This document shows, piece after piece, positions 36,460 through 45,400 of a DNA stretch of 64,000 bases. The first letter of the stretch is position 1, and each line of letters begins with the position of its first letter. Under the pieces are notes generated by a model. That model was not told the origin of the DNA. It did no database searches and saw only the letters and a list, made by a program, of their open reading frames with translations. Source of the DNA: Streptomyces violaceusniger Tu 4113 (GTDB lineage: Bacteria; Actinomycetota; Actinomycetes; Streptomycetales; Streptomycetaceae); NCBI RefSeq assembly GCF_000147815.2, contig NC_015957.1, forward strand, positions 5,146,001 through 5,210,000, read 5' to 3'. The position numbers and the translations under genes are program-made.

Positions 36460-39400
36460 ATGACTTCTATGCGTTCTGTCCTGATCGGTGGCGGGAGCGT
36501 ACTCGCTCGCTGCGGCGAGGCACTGGTGGCGAAAGGGCACCGGATCGCAGCCGTGGTGACCGGTGACGCCACCGCCCGGTCCTGGGCGGTGAAGGCGGGT
36601 ATTCCGCACCATGAACTCGCCGAGGCCGTGGCCCTGGCACCACGGTTATCCTGCGACCTCCTGCTGAGCGTCGGCAACTACGCGGTGGTGCCCGAAGCGC
36701 TGCTGGGCTGTGCGACGCGGGCTGCCGTCAATTACCACTACGGCCCGCTCCCCGAGTACTCGGGCCTGCACACGCCGTCCTGGGCCATCGCGGACGGGGC
36801 GCGGGAGTACGCCATCACCTGGCACCGCATGGCCGAGGTGGTCGACGGCGGTGAGGTGCTCAGGCGGGTACCGGTGGCGATCGAGCCCGAGGACACCGCG
36901 CTGTCGCTGGGCCTGAAGTGCGACGAGGCGGCCGTCGCCAGCCTGGCCGGACTGATCGACGAGATCGCGGAGGGCCGCGAGACCTCGGCCCCCCAGAACT
37001 CCGCGACTCGCCGCTATTTCTCGCGGCACACCCAGTTCGCCGGCGAGGGGCTGATCGACTGGAACCTTCCGGCCGAGCGCATCGCCGCCATGGTCCGGGC
37101 CACTGACTACGGCCCGTTCGCGAGCCCGTTGGTGTGGCCCAAGGTCAACCTCGGCGGGCACTTCCACGCCGTCCGGGCAGCCCGCGCCCAGACCGGCGCC
37201 GCCGCAGATGACGCCGCCGCCGCGCCCGGTACGGTCCTCTCCTGCGACGACGCGTCGGGCCTGCGGGTGGCCACAGGTGCCGGAAGCGTCGCCCTTGCCC
37301 GGCTGTGCACCCTGGAGGGCGAGGAATGGTCTGCCGGCGCCATCGCGGCGGCCCATGGGATCCGGCCCGGCACGATCCTGGATGTCCCCGGCCAGGACGC
37401 GAGCGCGCGCCTGACCGAGGCGGGCGTCAAAGCCTCCAAGGCCGCCGGCCGATGGCGTGAGCGCCTGATCGGGGGCGGCGACCACCCCTACCGCCTTCCC
37501 TATCCGCAGCCCCGCCCGGGGACCCGGGCGCGCGCCGAGAGCGGACAACAGTCGGATCCCGTCCTTGTGCGATGCCACGTCCCGCTCCAGGCCGGCGGCG
37601 ACGGCGACCTGGAAGCGTCTGCGGCGGCCGCCGCCCACCTGGCCGGTGCGCTGGGCATCTTCCTTGGCCGGGCGAGCGGCCGACGGGAGGTTCACCTCGC
37701 GATGGCGGCCCCTCGCGATGGCGTCGACGCCGCGCACCGGGACCTGTTCGCAGCCTGGCTGCCCTTGCCGTGCCGTGTCGACGCCGACGCGACGATCTCG
37801 GAGAACCTGCGGGCGGTACGGCGGGAGTTCGCCCGCGGCCAGGAACGGGGATGGATTCGCCGCGACGCCGTCGGCCGGGACGAAGCGCTTCGGGAACGCT
37901 GGAACAGCGGCGCACTGACACCGGACGTGCTGATCTCTTGGGGCACCCGCGATGCCGCCGGTCACGGCCCCGGCGGCCAGGATGGCCACCGTCCGAAACT
38001 GGAACTCCACATCCAGCAGGACGGCGCCCAGGAGGGTGCGCTCGTCACCTTCCACTACGATGCCACGCGCCTGCCAGCCCCGGACGTCGCCCGGCTGGCC
38101 GGCCAGTTCACCGCGTGGTGCGGCCGTCTTCTCGCCGCCGCGGAGCAGCTTCCGGCCACCGCCGGCCTTCTCACCGCAGACGAACGCGCAGTCCTCATCG
38201 AGGAGTTCAACGACACGACCGGCGCCGCCGCAGACCTCCCCGAGCAGGGCCTGCACCGACTCTTCGAACAGGCCGCACGCGGCCATGCCGAGGACACCGC
38301 ACTGGTCTGCGCGGACACCAGCCTGACCTACGCCGAGCTCAACGCCCGTGCCAATCGGCTCGCCCACGCGCTGACCGACCGGGGCGTGGGCCGCGGCGAC
38401 CTGGTCGGCGTGGCCCTGGGCCGCTCGACCGACCTCATTGTGGCCCTCCTGGCGGTCATGAAGACAGGCGCCGCCTACGTGCCCGTCGACCCGAGGTTCC
38501 CGGCGGAACGCATCCGCCAGATGATCGACGACGCCGATCCCATCCTCATCATCACGCCCGCCACCGTGCCCGCCGTCCTCGCCGCCTGGGACACCCGTTG
38601 CGTGAGCGTCCACCTGGGTGCCGAGCTGAGCGCTGACGGGGACCTCGCGGTCGAGGTGGGCGCCGGGGACCTGGCCTACGTCCTGTACACATCGGGCTCG
38701 ACCGGCCGCCCCAAGGGAGTCGAGATCACCCACGGGGCAGTGGGCAACTTCCTGGCCGCCATGCGCGAACGCCCGGGGTGCACCGCCGCCGACCGGCTGC
38801 TGGCGATCACCACCGTGTCCTTCGACATCTCCGTACTGGAGCTGTTCCTGCCGCTGCTCTGCGGCGCGACCACGGTCATCGCCCAGGCCCAGGAGACCCT
38901 GGACGCCAAGGCCCTGAGCGGGCTGATGGAGCGGCATGCGATCACCATGATGCAGGGCACCCCCTCCACCTGGCAGCTGCTGCTGGACGGAGGCTGGCAG
39001 GGCACCCCCACGCTGAAGAAGATCCTCTGCGGCGGTGAGGCGCTGTCCCGCGACCTGGCGGACCGGCTGCTCGCCGCCCGAGCCCCGGTCTCGGTGTGGA
39101 ACATGTACGGCCCCACCGAGACCACCGTGTGGTCGACGGCCTGGGAGGTGGCGGCCCAGACCGAGGAAGGCGGCATCCTCATCGGCAGCCCGATCGACCG
39201 CACCCAGGTCTACGTCCTCGACGAGAACCTCTCGCCGGTGCCGCTCGGCTTCCCCGGAGAACTGTGCATCGGCGGCGCCGGAGTGGCCCGCGGCTACCGC
39301 GACGACCCCGGGCAGACCCGGCTCCGCTTCCCGGACAACCCCTTCCACCCCGGTACCCTCTACCGCACCGGCGACCTGGCCCGCTTCGTCGAACCCGGCA

Positions 39401-42400
39401 GGCTGACGCTGCTGGGACGCAACGACCGTCAGATCAAACTGCGCGGCCACCGCATCGAGTTGGCCGATGTCGAGGCGGCCGTCAGCCGCCATGAGTCGGT
39501 CCGCCGCGCCGTGGTGGTCGGCCGTGACGAGCACCTGGTCGCCTACTGCGTCCGCGACGTGGCTCCGGCCAGCGATCCGGTCCCTGCTCCGGTGGACCAG
39601 AGCACCGCCTTGGCCGAGTGGGCCGCGGCCTGGGACCGCGCCTACGAAACCGGCACCGATCCCGGCAGCGCCGACGCCACGTTCAACCTGGCAGGCTGGC
39701 ATAACAGTTACGACGGTCTCCCCTTCTCGATGGGGGAGATGCGCGACTGGCAGCGGAGTTCCGTCCAGCATGTCCTCTCCCACGCACCGCAGAACATCTT
39801 CGAGATCGGCTCCGGCAGCGGCCTGATGCTGTTCGGCCTGGCACCGCACTGCCGCAGCTACTACGCCGTGGACGCCTCCGCCGCAGCCGTCGAGATGACC
39901 CGGCGGCACTTGGCCTCCCTGCCGCACGTGACCTGCGAGCAACGCGCCGCCCACGCGCTCCCCGAGGTGGCCGAGGGCGCCTTCGATACCGTGGTCATCA
40001 ACTCGGTGGCCCAGTACTTCCCCAGCGTCGACTACCTGACCTCGGTGCTGGAGTGGGCGACCAAGGCGGTCACCAGGGGGCGGGTGTTCCTCGGTGACGT
40101 ACGCGACCTGTCACTGCTGGACGTCTTCCACGCCGACGTGGCGCACTTCCGCGCGGAGGGGAAGGCCGGCGGGAACTCCACCGAGGAACTGGCCCGCCGC
40201 ACCGAGCGCGGGATGCGCGGGGAGCGCGAACTGGTGCTCAACCACGCCTACTTCGCCAACCTGCCGCACCTGTTCCCGCAGATCAGCCGTGTCGACATCA
40301 CCCTGCGCGACGGCCGCTACGTCAACGAGATGACGCGCTACCGCTACGACGTCACCCTGCACATCGGCGAGGACGCCCAACCCGCCACCCCGGCGGCGGA
40401 GAAGGACTGGCAGGCCGACGGTCTCGACCTGGCCGCGCTCCGCGCCCAGCTGGGTTCCGTCGCCGACCGCCCGCTCCGCCTGAACGGCATCCCCAACGGC
40501 CGGCTGGGCGAGGTGTGCGGCCGGGTCGCCTCAGCCCTGGAGACCAGGGGCGCGAGCACCTCGGTGGTGCCCACGTCCTGGATCGACCCCACCGACCTCG
40601 CCGGCGTCGCCGCTGAGGCAGGCCTGGAACTGGCTCTGCTGCCCAGCCGCTCCGGCGGCACCTGGCGGTGCGACGCCCTGTTATGGCGGTCCGGCCAGAC
40701 CCCTGATCTCAGCTCGCACCCCGCCGAAGCGCTGGACCGCGACGCTCTCAGCGAGTACGCCAACACCCCTGCGGTCGGCGAGCCGCCCAGGACCCCGCTG
40801 CACCGCGTGCTGCGCCCCTGGCTGGCCGAGCGGCTGCCGGGGTACATGGTGCCGGCGTTCTTCGTGGAGTTGGACGAGCTTCCGCTGACCCCGAACGGCA
40901 AGATCGACGAGAACGCGCTGCCGGACCCCGTGGTGGAGGTCGACGCCACCGCCAAGCCCGCCACCGAGTTGGAGCGGGACATCATGGCCATCTGGTCGGA
41001 CGTGCTCGGCCACGACCGGATCGGCGTCAACCAGAACTTCTTCGACATCGGCGGCAACTCGCTGCGGGTCGTCCGGGTCCAGACGCGGCTGGAGGAACTG
41101 CTGGGACGGCCCGTCTTCGAGGCCAAGCTCTTCGAGCACTTCACCGTCAAGACCCTGGCCGCCTACCTGGCCGGCGGCACGCGGACACGCCAGGAGGTCG
41201 TACCCGACCGCCGCCGCGCCGTCCAGGACGAGCCCATCGCCGTCATCGGCATGGCCTGCCGCCTTCCCGGCGACGCCAACACCCCGGAGGAGTACTGGGA
41301 GCTGCTGGAGCGCGGCGGAGACGGGATCGTCGACGTCCCCAAGGACCGCTGGGACGCCGAGGCCCTGTACAGCGCCGACCCGGAGATGCCCGGCACCTCG
41401 TACTGCAGCCAGGGCGGGTTCGTCCATCCCATCGACCTTTTCGACGCCCCCTTCTTCGGTATCTCGCCGCGCGAGGCCCGCTCGCTCGACCCCATGCAGC
41501 GCATGGTGCTGGAGACCACCTGGGAGGCGTTCGAACGCGCCGGTTACACCATGGACCGGCTGCGCGGCAGCCAGACCGGCACGTTCATCGGCATCGGTAA
41601 AAGCTCGGCGTGGCGCGAGTACGGCCTCACGACGGCCGGCGGGCTGAGCGACCTCGACGGCTATGTGGGCTCGGGTTCCATGGGCGGCACCATGTCCGGA
41701 CGGGTGTCGTACATCTTCGGCCTGGAGGGCCCGACCCTCACCGTGGACACGGCATGCTCCTCCTCTTTGGTCACCACCCACCTGGCCTGCAACGCACTGC
41801 GCAACGGCGAATGCGACCTCGCGGTGTCGGCCGGGGTGAGCCTGATGCTCACCCCCGAACTGCACGTCGAGTTCAGCCGCCTGCGCGGCATGTCCACGGA
41901 CGGCCGCTGCCGGTCGTTCTCCTCCGACACCGACGGCACGGGCTGGAGCGAGGGCTCCGCCACGGTCGTCCTCAAGCGGCTGTCCGACGCCCGGCGCGAC
42001 GGCGACCCCATCCTGGCCGTGCTGCGCGGCACCGCCGTCAACCACGACGGCCACAGTGCCAGCCTGACCACACCCAGCGGCCCCGCCCAGCAGCGGGTCA
42101 TCCGCGCCGCCCTGGCCGCGTCCGGACTCCAGCCGGACGACATCGACTACCTGGAGGCGCACGGCACCGGCACCAAGCTGGGCGACCCCATCGAGGGCAC
42201 CGCGCTCGCGGAGGTCTTCGGCCGCAGCCACTCGGACGAGGCGCCGCTGTGGGTCGGTTCGGCCAAGTCCAACCTCGGCCACACCCAGGCCGCCGCCGGT
42301 CTGGCCGGCATGATGAAGGTCGTACTGGCCATGCGCCACGACACCCTTCCCCGGACCCTGCACGTCGCCGAGCCCACCCCCGCCGTGGACTGGAAGGGCG

Positions 42401-45400
42401 CCGGCATGGCGCTGGTCCAGGAGCAGCGCCCGTGGCCGGCCAAGGACGTGCCGCGCCGCGCGGGTGTCAGCTCGTTCGGCATCGGCGGCACCAACGCCCA
42501 CGTGATCGTCGAGGAGCCGCCGCGACCGGCCGCGAAGGCCGTCGAGGAGGGCACGCCCACGCCGCTGCCGTCCACGGTGCCGTTCGTGGTGTCCGGCCAA
42601 AACGACTCCGCCCTGCGCCAGCAGGTGGAGAACCTGCACCTGCACATGAGCATGAACATCCAGGACGACCTCGGTGACGTGGCCCGCTCCCTGGCGACCA
42701 CCCGCAGCCACCTCCGTCGCCGGCTTGTGCTCCCGGCCAGCGATAATGCCGAACTCCTCGACAAGCTGGCCTCCTTCGCCCGCACCGGGGAACTGCCCGT
42801 AGAGTCGGTGCGCACCGGGAACCACGCCGAGGAACCCCGGCTGGCCCTGCTCTTCACAGGCCAGGGCAGCCAGCTTCCGGGCATGGGCAAGGACGTCTAC
42901 GACGTCTACCCCGTCTTCCGCGAGGCGTTGGAGGAGGTCGCCGCCCGCTTCACCGAACTGGAGAAGCCTCTCCTGGAGGTGATGTGGGCCGATCCGGCCG
43001 GCGAGGACGCGGCCCTGCTGCACCGCACCGACTTCACCCAGCCCGCCCTGTTCGCCCTGGAGGTCTCGCTGTGGCGGCTGTGGGAGAGCTGGGGTGTGCG
43101 GCCGGAGCTGCTGCTCGGCCACAGCATCGGCGAACTCGCCGCCGCCCACGTGGCGGGGATGTTCGACCTGGACGACGCCTGCCGGCTGGTCGCGGCCCGC
43201 AGCCGCCTGATGCAGGCCCTGCCCGCCCGAGGCGCCATGGTGTCGCTGGAAGCCGGCGGCCAGGAGGCGGAAGCCGCCATCGACGCCCTCGGACTGCGCG
43301 GCAAGCTGGACGTCGCCGGACTCAACACGCCCACGCAGACCGTGCTGTCCGGTGACACCGACGCCGTCGAGGCGATCGCCGCCCACTTCACGGAGCAGGG
43401 CCGCAAGGCCAAGCGGCTGACGGTGTCACACGCCTTCCACTCGCATCACATGGACGGCATGCTCGTCGAGTTCCGGGCCGTGGCGGAGACCGTCCGCTTC
43501 CGCCCTGCGGTGATCCCCCTCGTCAGCAGCCTCACCGGCGAGCGCGCCGCGCCGGGCGAACTGGGGCACGCCGACTACTGGGTCCGCCAGGTGCGCCACG
43601 CGGCCCGCTTCAGCGACGGCATGCACAACCTGCGCCGAGAGGGTGCGAACGCCTTCCTGGAGCTCGGCCCGCAGCCCGTGCTGTCCGGCCTGGGGGCGTT
43701 CTGCCTGGCCGACGAGGGACCGATGTCCTGGGTGCCGTCCTGTACCCCGGGCAAGAACGGCGCCTCGGTCATCCAGCGAAGCCTGGCCGAGCTGCACGTG
43801 CGGGGCGTCCCGGTCGACTGGGACGGCTACTTCGCGCCCTTCGGCGGCGGCCGGGTGGCCCTGCCGACATACGCCTTCCAGCGGGAGCGGTTCTGGTTCG
43901 AGCCGCCGCTCTCCCGCGAGGTCGGCGCCGGTCTGAACCCCACCGGCCACCCGCTCCTCGGCGGCGGTGTGGAGATCGCCGGCACCGAGCTGTCTCTGTT
44001 CACCAACGTGGTGGCGACGGACCAGCCCGAGTGGGTGCAGGAGCACCGGGTGATGGACACCGTCCTGTTGCCGGGCACGGCGTTCTTCGAGGTCATACGG
44101 GCGGCGGGTGACGCGGCTCACGAGGGCGAATGGGACGTGTCGGACGTGGTGTTCGCCTGGCCGCTGGTGATCGCCCCCGGGGCGCCGGTGCGGATGCAGG
44201 TCACCGTGGGTCCGGCGATCGGTGAAACCCGTCCCGTCAAGGTCTACAGCGCGCCCGAGAGTGAGGACGGCGCATGGCAGCTGCACGTCGAGGGCTCGCT
44301 CACACCCGCGGAGGCAGCCGGCGCCGCTACCGCCACCGCGGGGACGCTGCCACCCCGGGGCGCCGAGCCCCTCGACGTGCCCGCCCTCTACCGCGAGCTG
44401 GACTCCGTCGGTTACGGCTTCGGGCCGAAATTCCGGGGCATAAAGGAGGCTTGGCAGACGGAGGGGGTGGTGTGGGCCAGGGTCGCGTTGTCGGAGAGCA
44501 CGCAGCAGTCCGCCGCCGGCTACGTCCTGCATCCGGCCCTGCTGGACTCGGCCATGCAATCGCTGCTGATGACCCAGCGGCTGCGGAACCCGGACAGCGA
44601 CGACGTCTTCGTGCCGTTCGAGGCCGAGCGCCTGTCGGTGCGGGTGAAGGGCCTGGCGGAGATCTGGGTCCGGGTCGCCGAATTCGAGCTGGGTGATGGC
44701 GAGTTCTGGGGCTCGCTCGACATCCACGACAGCGACGGCAGCCACGTCGGCCACCTGCACCGCCTCCATGCACGGCGAATGGACCGGGCAGTGCTGCGCC
44801 GCCTGGCCGCGGTGGGAGTGGACCGCTTCCAGTTCGACGTCGACTGGCGCCACGTCGACACCGAGAATGTCGAGCTGGGCGGCTCCTGGGGCATGCTGAC
44901 CCCCGCCGGGGACGTGCCGTGGGCGCGGGAGGTCAAGACCCTCCTGGCTCGGGCCGGCATCCAGATGATCAAGGTCCAGGACCTGGAGGACGCCGAGGAT
45001 CTGGACGGCCTGGTCTGCCTGTGGGACTCCGACGCGGAGGTGCCGGACCAGGCCCACGCGTTCGCCGCCAGAGCACTGGAGCAGCTTCAAGAAGCGATCG
45101 GCACGGAGTTTCGTACCCCGCTGGTCTGGGTCACCCGCCACGCGGTGGGCACCGGCGCCGACGACATGGTATCCGGGCCGGGCGCCGGTCCGCTGTGGGG
45201 CCTGATGCGGACCGCCCGCAACGAGCACCCCGAACTGAGCCTGCGCCTGATCGACATCGGAGAGGAGGAGGCAGACCGCAAGGCCCTCCCCGCCGCGTTG
45301 ATGCTGGAAGCCGAACCGGAGTGCGCCATCCGCGACGGCGAGGTGCTGGTGCCGCAGCTGCTGCGGGCGGGCGAGAAGGCGTCGGTCCCGGCCCAGCAGC

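Noticed and set aside
36646..39954. Long leftward ORF (over 1000 codons) opposite the megasynthase
   Set aside because: It is the antisense of a high-GC coding gene; its composition (Gly/Val/His/Arg-rich repeats) has no domain content, while the + strand has a continuous set of NRPS/PKS motifs.
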